A stretch of 64,000 nucleotides of DNA from Medicago truncatula (Eukaryota > Streptophyta > Magnoliopsida > Fabales > Fabaceae): positions 9,124,001 to 9,188,000 of the forward strand of contig NC_053043.1 in the NCBI RefSeq assembly GCF_003473485.1, in the 5' to 3' direction. The number at the start of each line of letters is the position of its first letter. The stretch's first letter is position 1. Below the pieces are notes generated by a model that was not told where the DNA came from, searched no databases, and worked only from the letters and a program-made list of their open reading frames with translations. The position numbers and the translations under genes were made by a program. Shown in pieces: positions 34,261-45,450 of the stretch.

Positions 34261-36650
34261 TTGTTTAAAACTCATTTTAGTTCAACAAAATCAGTTTCAG
34301 TTAGAGGATAATTTGGTAAAAAAAAAAATACTATACAAGTAAATTTCATTTATTTCATATTTTGAAAAAGAAAAAACCATGAAACATCGACAAATAGTCC
34401 AGAAAAGAGCAAAGACTTATTAATAAATGTGCGGATTAACCTAACCAACCAATCATGATCATAGTATTATTTTCGCTGCTGTAAACATGAGAGCACTTTT
34501 TTTTTTCGGAAAGAAAACATGACAGCACTTGAAAGTAAAAGATTTATAAAAAATGATATATAAATATCCTTTATTTTTCAAACATCTCACTTGCTCTTCA
34601 TCTCTATCTTTTTATCACATCATCAATATATCACATTTATTACATCATTCTATCTATTTCTTTATATCTCAAGGTGTCAAAAAGTGGCTTGGGTATCTAC
34701 AAAGTATCTCTCTAAAATAGTGAATTGAAGTCGGTTGATCCAAGCATTCTAATACTCCAGGGAACCATATCAATTTAAAACACTTAAAACTATAAGTGAA
34801 TTTTTACTATCGAAAATCTAAAACTAAAAGAGATAATTTGATGTTTTACTATGTGTTGGTGTAACAAGAATTTAGTTGATGTTCGATTGAATGTCCTCAA
34901 CTATGATTCCTTTACTTCAAAGTGATTGGGATTAATTAAGAAACTTTTTTCATCAGTTGTGTATTCTCTAACTTCTACAGTAGAGCGATAAGTACAATTA
35001 TTTGGGGTTTTTGAGCTACACTCTGAAATGTGTAAAGTAAAATTAAAGATAAGAAGGTGAAAAGATAAAAAAAAAAAAAAGTGAAATCAGTGTGTTTGGT
35101 TGATATTGGATTTTTTAATAACAATGTATGTATTGAGTATTTATAGTAAAACTATTGCTTATTAGCCAAATGACGTGACTTACAGTGTTAAATTTCTGCT
35201 CGACTAATTTTGCGGGTAGTGCATCAGTTTTCTCCGTTTAGGAGGTTGTAGCGCCCTATCTTCCACTCTAAATATCCTCATTCACGACATTTTGTGTGTT
35301 ATTATCAAGTCCCACTTTTTCTTGACTTAGTATGAGGCCATTATAACGAATGAACTTGATTAGCAGGCTTGTGAAATAATCAATTTCCCTCGCTCGGGGT
35401 GCTCCAAGACCGCCTTACCTTCCATCGGCTAGGGGTTTCATCACCTAAAATCCAATCACTTATATGTCGAGGTTGGTTAACATGATAATTATTCTTAGGT
35501 GTGTACAAATGCCTCATACATTGTATTATCAGATTCCCTTTGAGAGACGAGAAGATGCAATGCAAATATCAAAGTTGAGCGTGAACATTGTCATTATTAC
35601 ATTGTAAGGTATAAACGAACTGTCAAGTAACCTTGCCACAACATGCAATTGTCATCGTTGTTTTTATTTCAATATAGACGATTTCTTTTCCCGGTTAAAT
35701 CTTTCATTTTTCTTTATCTACCTCGGAGAAAACTTCATGCTTGATATTCAAGCACTTTATTAATAAATCAACATTTGACATCCTTACTTCCTCTGATCAA
35801 ACATGAGCCTCGCTCCTCCTTCAAATTTTAATATTTTAGACTTCGTAGTAAATACATCAAGCCTCAAGTTACTTAAAAATTCTTTCTATTGGACATCATT
35901 TTCTCAATCATAACACTTCAATGTGGATAAGAGGCGAGACTTTACATTCCTATTCATGTCGAGTTAAATCATCATCCATTTCATTCTTTCTTTCACACTT
36001 TGACTTTCTCGACCAACAATAAGTCTTTCAGGGAAAACAGGCTAATCCTCGGTATCTGTCTCACTGCTCCTTTGCCTCATCCAAACCCTAGTGAAGATGT
36101 ATTATCATTATGAGGTTTTCTCTTCATGTAGATCTTCAAAGAAGGATCCACATACAATTTTATTTCTTTTTCTCGTAAAATTAACTAGATAGCTGACCTT
36201 GTGGTTATCCATTTTAATTTGAACATAATGGAACTTTTTGTTTTGATGCACAATGTTTTGTTTTCAGCTTATGCTCATTTTGCATTCGCTAGTTGGTATG
36301 TTCTTTTATCATGAAACATGTAACACAGGTGAGCCAATGTAGATAGAAAAGTTTATATAGTTACTTAGAACTTTTATACCCCCACTTATCCTATGAAAAC
36401 TTGGTCCCACATGCATGATGATCAAATGGTCGCCCCTTTGATTAATATGTGAATAGATTTCAATCTAAATACAAAAGGAAATCACTAACAGATCTTCAAG
36501 AAAACAAAAGACAACTAATATTTCATTTGTCTAATAAAATATATCTTTTGTCAAAGTCATCAGAGTCTTTGTCACTCGTCTCTGCCTCTTCGCCTATAAT
36601 TTAGCATTGTTTACTCTTGATATGACTATGCAAACATTAGCCGATTTGGC
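34261..36650. other. Unclassified repetitive intergenic region
   Basis: No coding frame. The 35200-35560 stretch is less AT-rich, with phrases like 'ggggtttcatcacctaaaatcc', and may derive from a retrotransposon. I cannot define boundaries. Confidence 0.3.
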
Positions 36651-36658
36651 AAACTTGG

Positions 36659-37564
36659 CAGGGACGGATGCACATAGTGAGAAATGGGGGCAGCTGACCC
36701 CACTTGATTTATTTTAAATGAACTAGTAATGAGTTATTTCAATATTTTCGTGAAAAATAATGAGTAGTTTTGATAGGTTGACCCCACATGAAGTAGACTA
36801 AAGTCCCCATAATATGACAATTTCCATTCGCCCAAATGAATATTCCTTCATCTACGACAATATGAAAAACTTCATTAGTATGTTAGTATGGAAGTGTATA
36901 CCTCCTTCTATGTGTCTCCCTGTTTCTAAATCTCTCTTCTTTTCTCTTTTTTCAAAAATATAAGTTTCTCCCTACATTCCTATTTTCGTCTTGTATTGTG
37001 TTATTGTTATTTGACATTTGCGGTCTCAATTTTTATAAAGTTTTAAATTTTGTGCTTGTATTAGAATCAAATGCACAATAATACTAGGGATATTATTATT
37101 CTGAATGATTGTTTGATCTCTCACATACACACATAATATCATTTACAACACTTTTAAAACTTAAAAGACAGTGTGTTGAGCAATTACATAAAAGCATTAA
37201 GTTGTCTTTAATTTATAAGTATACAATAGTATAATTATCGTAATCTCTAACTTTTTCAATATACACTGTCATTATTTTATCACTTATGTCTTAATTTATT
37301 TTTTATAAGTATTTATAATATGAGAAATGCTATTTCTAGTGAGAGAATGTCAAGCAAATACACATCGACAATGCTAATTTTAATTGGAGGTTTATTTCTT
37401 GACTTCTGTTTTTTCCGTAAACACCTCCTTGTATTTTGCCAAACAACAAATTGTGATTGGTTAGTTTTGATTCGGGATGCTTTCGCTATGTTTTCTTTCA
37501 CACTATATAGCATCGCTCTTATATTATTTGACCCCACTTATTTAAATTTCTGGATCCGTCACTG
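36659..37564. mobile_element. hAT-type non-autonomous element with perfect 8-bp target duplication
   Basis: The left end CAGGGACGGATGCAC pairs with the right end GGATCCGTCACTG, giving the hAT-like terminal motif CAG(G/T)GACGGAT. AAACTTGG flanks it exactly on both sides (36651-36658 and 37565-37572). It is 906 bp. 'tgaccccac' phrases occur in opposite orientation near both ends. No transposase is evident. Confidence 0.85.
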
Positions 37565-37957
37565 AAACTTGGAAGTTCTATAGGAATAACTATTCATCAA
37601 GGACCTCGTCAAAAGCTCATAGGTTGCCTGAGCCTTTAGTTGGAAACCTTGGTTAGTGATATGATCCAATGCTCGACGAGAATGACACAGTATGAAAACT
37701 TGCCGTCCGTAAGAAAGGAAATAGATCTCACTTCCTTTTTTTAGAGGAAAAGAATACGCTATATTTGAAGTTAACATCTAAAAGTATGATATACCGGAAA
37801 CAATTAATGTTTTAAAAATTAATATTTTTAATTAACTAAAAATAAAGTAAAGAGAATGCGACACATATGTTTGAAATTAATATGTCTGAGTCAAATGCCG
37901 AATGTCACTTGCAGGTAGGAAAAATCGTGTGCGTATATATAGACAAATATTTATTAA

Positions 37958-38173
37958 GTGTATTCATATGCGTTGACACACCACTTTGTTGGGGTTTGCG
38001 CGATATCATCATTGTTTTAGTGTATAGTTCATACCTAATTTGTTTCCACATGAATTTCATCGTTTGTGTATTCATATGCGTTGACACCACTTTGTTAGGG
38101 TTTGCATGATATCGTCAATGATTGAGCGTATAGTTCATACTTAATTTGTTCCCACGTGAATTTCATCAATTTC
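37958..38173 (+). repeat. Two-copy tandem repeat, 108-bp unit
   Basis: The unit starting GTGTATTCATATGCGTTGAC repeats at 38066. Copies share the ACTTTGTT(G/A)GGGTTTGC and ATAGTTCATAC(C/T)TAATTTGT blocks with a few substitutions and one 2-bp indel. It is non-coding. Confidence 0.85.
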
Positions 38174-38639
38174 AATTGTTGTTGATGAGAATCATATGTT
38201 CAAATCTCGACCCCTGCATATTGTTCTGCTCATGGGAATATGTACATTGCCCTTTTGCTCCCCGCAAAAAATAAATATATTTTTATATTGCCCTTTTGTA
38301 AAATCTATAAGAACAACAACAATCAAACTTTATTTCACCAAACGAAGTCGACATAGATTAAATTGTGTTGAAATGTTCTATTGTAAACCATATTTATAAA
38401 TTTTACTATATTAAAAAAAGAAAAAACTTATCGAGTTTTAAAGGGCTTCATACTAAAAAAAAAAATTACAAGAATCAAAAGTTTGTTAAATTTAGATAAA
38501 AAAATCTAATTAACCTTTGTACCCAAAAAAACCTAATTAACCCAAAATTAATGTCGTTTAAGATCACTCACGCCGTACGAGGAAAAGAGATCATCCGACC
38601 CATCTTTTGTTCTGTTAATCTGACCGAATATTAAATTTT

Positions 38640-38719
38640 TCAACACACAAACAAAAACAAACGCAGAAGTGAACCCAACCCAGGATGCGATCTACTTGTT
38701 TCTTCTTCAATCTCCTCAA
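38640..38719 (+). other. Probable 5'UTR exon of the ceramidase gene
   Basis: Pyrimidine-rich sequence ends at a good donor (CTCCTCAA followed by GTATGC at 38720). The next acceptor (TTTGCAG ending 40765) precedes the start codon by 68 nt. The transcription start is not resolvable. It is a splice-site-based inference. Confidence 0.45.
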
Positions 38720-39662
38720 GTATGCATCTTTTCCACAATCTCATTGCTTTTATTATTGCCTTATATATTTTCACCATCTGGGTCGTTGTTTTTTGTGTGT
38801 TTTTTTTCCTAAGCATGAAGCGTTTTTTTTTCTTATTTGGCACGAACTCATAAGAAAATTGTTGACAATGCTATAAATTTTTGTTTTTTCACTGACCCTT
38901 TTGTTTAATTTGAACGGAAAACGATTCAGATTGGATCTTCTCTGCAAATTTTGGCAGAATTGGACTGCATTATTTTGAGGATTTTTTTTTTTTTTTTTTT
39001 TTTTTTTACCTTTTAGATTTTAATCCATGTGGGATCTGATTATATCTATCTTCGCTTATGATGAATTTAGTCAAATATTATGTTTTTGAAACCAAATTAC
39101 AATGTTTTTTGTTTTGTGGTTGTTATTTGGCAGTGACTTATTGTGGTTGATATAAGTTTACCTTTTATTTTTATTTTCATGTATGTGTAATAAGGTGTAT
39201 TAGAAATTGCAGAATTCACAGTTTGAACATTGTTGGTCATTTTGAATTTCATAAGTAGGTAATTTACAGCTTCAATTGTTAGGATTTTTTAAGTTTGTGT
39301 CTTGCGTATGTATGGACATTGTTATTCTTTTAAGGTAATGAATCAAGTGTAAATCCTTATAGGTTCTCTTTCAATAGCTTACTTATCTTGCCCTTTGAAC
39401 CCGTATTTTAAATAGAGGTCCGCAACTGCGATCTAGGATGTGAGATGTCGGTTTTTGATATTGCTTAAACTGACCATGATTGTGATTGCGTCCTCTGCAT
39501 CTGACTGTGGTTTTCCGCAATATCAAGAACTGCAATGCCACCACAACCCTTACCACTATCTAAAACCGTGCTTGGGACTAGAATGAATTGTCAATTTTTC
39601 TGTTGTTTTTTCATGTTGTGTTGTTTTAGCATAGCTGCCATGATTTCCTTGTGAATTAACAT

Positions 39663-40653
39663 CAGTGTTGTTAAATATCCGGCATATCAGCGCTATACTG
39701 CTCTTCCGTATCGGAAGTTAGGGTAGACGATACAAAATCCGATACGATTTAGCAACTTCGGTATTTCCAAAATATCGTCGAGATTGCACAAATATGGTAT
39801 ATCAGTCATGGCATGCATATTGAAATTCCACAATTTTTAGCTTGTATCTTTTAATGTATTTTTTTTATAAAGCCCAATATTATAATATTTTATTGGAAAC
39901 CGATGGGTCGGTCAAATAGGTAGGCCCAATATAATAATATAAAAGAATTGCTACTTCTTATGAAAAAATTCCCAAACGAAAGCGAAGAATGTGTAGTGGC
40001 TCTTTTAATAAAAAGTCAAAGAGTATTTAACTTGTTATTTTATAGAAAACAAGGAGGGGCAGTGGATGTAGCTGGTCATAAAAAAAACACGCTCATATGT
40101 TTCGTGTGAGCAACATTCGTAAAATCCAGTATTTCCCATGATATAATACCAAAAACCTATGATGACCCTGTCTTGGTAGAATCAGAAGCAGAGTTTAAGG
40201 AAATTGATTCAGACAATTCAATTGAAGAAGTTGACGGAAATGCCTCACTATCTGAAAATGAGGACAATTATTATGTTGGGGAAGAGGAGAATAATTAGAT
40301 CTTTTATTGTTCATAAAAAAAAAGATCTTTTATCACTATTAGAACTACCAATTATTAGTTGATTTGAACTATTTAGATTTTGGATTTCAAGTCACTTTTA
40401 ATTTCTGCTTATGGCTTTCTGCAATAATGTGTGCAACTATGCACCAGGTTCTACTAGTTGTTTGAACTATTGAGATTTTAAGTTGTATATCAATTCATTT
40501 TTAATTTCTGTTTGGTTAGCTTTTATTTGTTTGTAGCATGCTTTATTTTATATATAATTATTTATTTGAACCGTTTTGTGGCTTACGCTATGTATCATAT
40601 CGAATTTTTGGCGATCTGATATTTTCCGCGATACGATATTAATAATAATACTG
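39663..40653. mobile_element. hAT transposon remnant inside the 5'UTR intron of the ceramidase gene
   Basis: Ends CAGTGTTGTTAAATATC and the complement of its partner ATATTAATAATAATACTG are inverted. ATTAACAT flanks the element exactly on both sides (39655-39662 and 40654-40661), the 8-bp duplication of hAT elements. It is 991 bp. The interior at about 40161-40298 reads as an acidic tail (DPVLVESEAEFKEIDSDNS and onward, ending EEENN then stop), which looks like a leftover C-terminal transposase exon. It is not mobile on its own. Confidence 0.85.
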
Positions 40654-40833
40654 ATTAACATGCTGATGTGCTTGATCTACGAAAACTTCCTGCCTTATTG
40701 TTTCCATCCCTATAAACAAGTTGCAGGACTGATTGAATTTTGGCATGTTGCCACGTGATTTGCAGGAATTATTGATATCTGCAGCTTTAAATACAAATAT
40801 CTAGATAAGCAAATCATCTGGCTGTAGAGGAGA

Positions 40834-42727
40834 ATGGCAGAAACAATATCTAGCTTCTGGGGTCCAGTTACATCAACGATTGAGTGTTGTGAAAAAAATT
40901 ATGCATACTCTTCTTATATTGCAGAATTTTACAACACAATATCCAACATTCCGACCATTCTCTTGGCTTTCATTGGTCTTATAAATGCTTTTAGACAACG
41001 GTTTGAGAAAAGATTTAGTGTTCTTCATGTATCAAATATGACGCTTGCCTTTGGAAGCATGTTATACCATGCTACCTTACAACATGTGTAAGTATTGATC
41101 TCTCTCTTCTTTTGCACTATCTAAACTTTTAGTTGTTTCCTTTCATTTTGTTTTTGAGTTGCTTTGCATCGTATAAAATGTTTGTACAACATACATCATG
41201 CATTAGCCTTGTTTTGTAACGAAAATATTAAGGGTCATGCAAACAAGTTCCCTAAGGGCATTGTTTAAGGAACCCGTAAAAGAAAATTTTGTTTGGAAAT
41301 ACAAGTCAAACACTTGTGGAAGTAATAAATACATCATTTTCTATACAAAAGTTACCTCTTTTGATTCTTTAAACAATGCCCTAAGGGAACTTGTTAGCAT
41401 TTTTCAAATAAACCAGAAATATTAATTGGGTTTTGGTATGGTCATGCAGCCATACATCAATAGCAATTTATAGATATGTTAGTTTAGTTGTTTTCCACCG
41501 GCATAGCTGTCTTACTAATGAACATGACTGTATCTGATGCACACGAGACATTTGTGCATTTGAGTTAGGGGGCTAATTTTTTTGTGACTACATCCCTTTT
41601 CTCCCCTTGTATTTCTTTATTTCCATATGTTAGACAAACTTATTTTTGCTACTAAGAGGAAGGGTTTTATTTCGATTGGGTTAGAAAGATTGATCAATAA
41701 AATATTTTGACTAAACAATAGCTGTTTGATTATGCTTGAGGGTTGATTATTGAACAATTTTGGTACTATAAGAGCTAACTTTTTACAATCATTGGGAATT
41801 TTCTTTGTATATGCATAATATTGTATGAGAAAGGCTAGGGACACTCTTTCTAACACTCACTCTCTTATTGGGTGAAACCCAAGTGGGTCTCACCATTTTA
41901 TGTGGAACCAATTTCCAAAGAGTGGTACCCACATAGATTTCACCCAATGTGAGTGAGTATTAGAGTGTTCCTAGCACTCCTCATATTGCACTCATATTAC
42001 AGTGCTTCAAAATGCATGACTGCTCACTTGCATATAATCCTTTTTAGTTACATTTTTCTTCTGCTGAAGCTCTTAGGAAATTAGGCGTTTGTTCACTATC
42101 GTAATGCGTAGGCTATTAAGTTTGTCAAAGCTTATAAGAACGTGAAGTTTTTCAATCAATATCTATTGTTTTTGGGTAACTATTTATTCTTCATTTGTTG
42201 CGCTTGAATTTAGGCAACAGCAGAGCGATGAAACACCTATGGTGTGGGAGATTCTGCTGTACATGTACATTCTCTACTCTCCAGATTGGCACTACCGTAG
42301 TACAATGCCCATCTTCCTATTTTTCTATGGTGCTGCTTTTGCCGTTGTCCATTCATTTGTCCGTTTCGACATTGGCTTCAAAGTCCATTATGTCATTCTC
42401 TGTCTCCTCTGCATTCCAAGAATGTACAAGTATTACATCTATACCGCAGATGTGTGCGCCAAGTGGATAGCAAAGCTATACGTAGCCACTCTTCTATTAG
42501 GAAGTTTGTTTTGGTTATGTGATCGAGTTTTCTGCAAGGAGATATCCCAATGGCCGGTTAATCCACAGGGTCATGCTTTATGGCATGTTTTCATGGGACT
42601 CAATTCCTACTTTGCAAACACATTCCTGATGTTTTGCCGTGCTCAACAACGTGGCTGGTCTCCGAAATTCGTTCGTTTATTCGGTGTTTTGCCATATGTG
42701 AAGATTGAGAAACCAAAAAGCCAATAA
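40834..42727 (+). CDS. ACER: Alkaline ceramidase (ACER/YPC1 family)
   Basis: Membrane hydrolase that cleaves ceramide or phytoceramide into a sphingoid base and fatty acid, probably in the ER/Golgi. Exons 40834-41087 and 42214-42727 join to 255 aa, the normal plant length. The junction restores the motif QHVQQQSDETP. Several hydrophobic segments fit the seven-helix fold. Candidate metal sites, compared with human ACER3 from memory, are E20, N22 and E31 in the N-terminal IECCEKNYAYSSYIAEF segment for calcium, and H79 (SMLYHATL), H205 and H209 (HALWHVF) for zinc, with D90 nearby. The D and W of the human calcium loop appear as E17 and C18. The C-terminal KIEKPKSQ is basic. It probably corresponds to Arabidopsis CES1. 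The gene faces the CDP-DAG synthase gene tail-to-tail. Confidence 0.95.
41236..41400. mobile_element. MITE in the ceramidase intron
   Basis: The left end ATGCAAACAAGTTCCCTAAG and the right end CTAAGGGAACTTGTTAGCAT are near-perfect inverted repeats over about 30 bp, extending through GGGCATTGTTTAA. It is 165 bp. A related end (ATGCTAACGAGTGCCC) occurs in the TFIIF gene near 63 kb. Confidence 0.8.
41826..41983. mobile_element. Second MITE in the ceramidase intron
   Basis: GGCTAGGGACACTCTTTCTA and TTAGAGTGTTCCTAGCACTC are inverted ends. Inner 'attgggtgaaaccca' and 'tttcacccaat' also pair. It is about 158 bp and non-coding. Confidence 0.75.
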
Positions 42728-45450
42728 GGGAAGATAGTAGAAGATGATGAAGGTTTTCTTTAATGATACATTTTGGAAGAGTTATCAGTGTTTCGTTCTT
42801 GGTTCTCAGTTTTGTTTTTCTGATTTAGATTGGTGTAAGTGGCGATGATTTTTTATATACTTTGTTGCAGTTTTAGGACATGTACCATATTTATGCCATA
42901 TGGATGCTTTCTTGGCCTTAGACTGTTAACATTACTTTTGACAACCAAAGGTTTTGCAGTACTGGTTGTTTGATTCTAAGTTTCATACCAGTACCTCATT
43001 TTTACTTGTAACATGTTGTGTAACCCTTTCTAGGTGAGTTTTGAGTATGTTATTATTAACTTATGGAACTTCAAAATTGCTTTCACTGGGAAATTTCAAA
43101 ATGAAAGTTTCCAGGCTAGTTGGGAATTTGATGTTTTGCAACTGAAAAAGTGCAGTTGTGGTTCATATAAACTGAATAGCAGCTTTTCTTGGTGCTTGAT
43201 TCTGTTAGTTTACTTTGTGTTTGATCAAAAGCACTTTTTCTGAAATTTGTGAACCCACTTTGGTTGGTTTGATGGTGTTCACTTCGGACCTTTGAATGTG
43301 TTCATATTAAGGTATCATGTTTGATTATTCCGGGTGTCAATTTTGTTAGACTAGTTTGACTAAAAAAATCACAAATTTCGCTTGTATAAGTTAAATAGTG
43401 TCACTATTTATAAACATTTTTTAATATCTTAATTTTTTATTTTTAATGTGAGATAATATGGTTGGTGAAATGATGGTAGACATTGATATTATTTTAGAAT
43501 ATAGGTTGAGTCTAATTTAATATCACAAAATTGGCTTGGATAGTGAGATATGTTTCTCGCTTGCAAACACATATAAATATTATATTTCATTCGTTACTCT
43601 TCAAGATTGTTTTATGCTTCCCTCTTTTATCTAGAGAGCATTAACGCTATTAGGGTTGAGCCCTAATTTTTTAAAAACAAGTTTTATGAAAAAGTGCAGT
43701 TGTGGTTCAATATCTATTTTGCTATATGTCGTGTGATCTCTATGAAAGTGTAGTTGAAATTTTGGTTTATTAAAAACTATTTTATATCAAGGTTTTAAAG
43801 GGGAAAAAAACTATCGATCCTGTTATAAATTAGTTATAAATCATCAAAGGAAACGTTTATGTAGGGGAAGAAATAGTCCTCCTTGGTACTAAAAAAAGTT
43901 TGTGTACACAATTACAATATCTGAAAACTAAAATCGTTATAATTTGTAATAATAACATGGAACATAGGGTTCGAAATTGACTACATTGGCAAAATTGGAT
44001 CGACTACAGTTGCAGTATCATATTATTGCATATGGAGAGAATCAAGTCCCTATATTGGTTGAGTATGGTTTGTTAACTCACGCAGCGTGAATTGTCCAAC
44101 GTGATTTAACTCACGTTGATGATATCGACTGTGACTTAAGTCACGTTACGTTAAAGATATTTTCGTTAGTTTGTATGGGAGTGAGCAATTTTGTGTGGGA
44201 GATAAGCAATTTTCCTTGTTCATACCTGCCCTTTTCTAATAACTCAATCTTTTCAAAAGTATGACATAACATGAAACTATTTCAAAAACTATTGCAATAA
44301 GCCAATTAAGTGGCCGAAATTACACAAGCTAACACAAATCCCTTTTCTCAAAAGGTTATGGTTTTAACATATTTTCAAAAGAAACTAAGTTAACAGTGAT
44401 AGTAGTAAAAAATAATTTTCAACATACTGTAATTGGTTTTAGGCAAAATTTATCCCGAGATCCCTAAATTTAAAGCTTTAAATCTGTCCTTTATTTGTTT
44501 TTAAAGTCGGTCCTTTATAATTTCAAAGGTTAACATTGTTATACTTTTCTGAATTTCCGTCTAATTCTTCCCCCTATATCCATGAGTGACAAGACAACTA
44601 ACACAAAATAAGGTTCATCCCTTTCTCTTAGTTTGTAATCCTTGTGCTCGTGCTCATGCTATCTTAAGAACCCAAGGCATATATATTGATTGGTTGGGAG
44701 AATGAGTTGGGGTTCTCTCCATTTTGAAAAAATGGCTTTAGCCAACATGTTGTGTTCGAAATTCTGCATTTCTAGCGTATTCCAAATCTCCTTTTCACTT
44801 GGGAATAACCAACTTTGTTTTGTGGAGTTATCAGCAAAAAAGACAACAATTCGAGACAACATAATCTTCGATAAACGGAGCTCTAAATCCAAATCAAGGT
44901 GAAATCAAAGCTTAACAGGGTATTTGAACTAAAAATCACAGCAACCATTTGAACAAAAAAGTATCACAGGTAGAAAAGCAATTAGCATCCTTTTTTTTTA
45001 ATCCAAACGTGACAGCCTGCGTTTCGATTCACAATATTGGCAACATGCAATAGTAACTAGAACAAGATTTATTGTTTATTGCGGTAGAATATGTTATCCA
45101 ACTACATTCAAATTACAGTTAATTGAAAAATGTTAATACTCCCCTCAAGGAACTGAAAAACAATACAGGCGTTCTTCTTGAGCTGCCATTGGCTATTTGA
45201 ATATTCCAAGATATTGAGTGACCAATGGCTGTTCAAGTAAAGCCGTCAATAAAAAATTCAAGAACAGTAGTGAGAGAAACAGAATGGGATATTTTAACTG
45301 TCAAGATACACGCTGTACACATCTTGACAGGTTCCAAGTCTTTGATTCGTTTCACTCAAAACCTACATTTACAAAGTATCCTTTACCCTAACCCTTGTAA
45401 ATGAAGGAATCAAATAGAAGGAGAAAGGACAAATACACCTTGCAACGGAT
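42728..45450. other. 3' region between convergent ceramidase and CDP-DAG synthase genes
   Basis: Starts with the ceramidase 3'UTR. The stretch 44060-44160 has repeated ACTCACG/ACGTGA inverted motifs. From 44450 to 44620 'ctttaaatctgtcctttattt' phrases resemble one arm of a foldback element. Overlapping open frames on both strands at 44659-44902 lack recognisable products. No further gene. Confidence 0.4.

Noticed and set aside
44659-44902. Overlapping open frames on both strands
   Set aside because: No recognisable motif on either strand and no neighbouring exons; probably chance.
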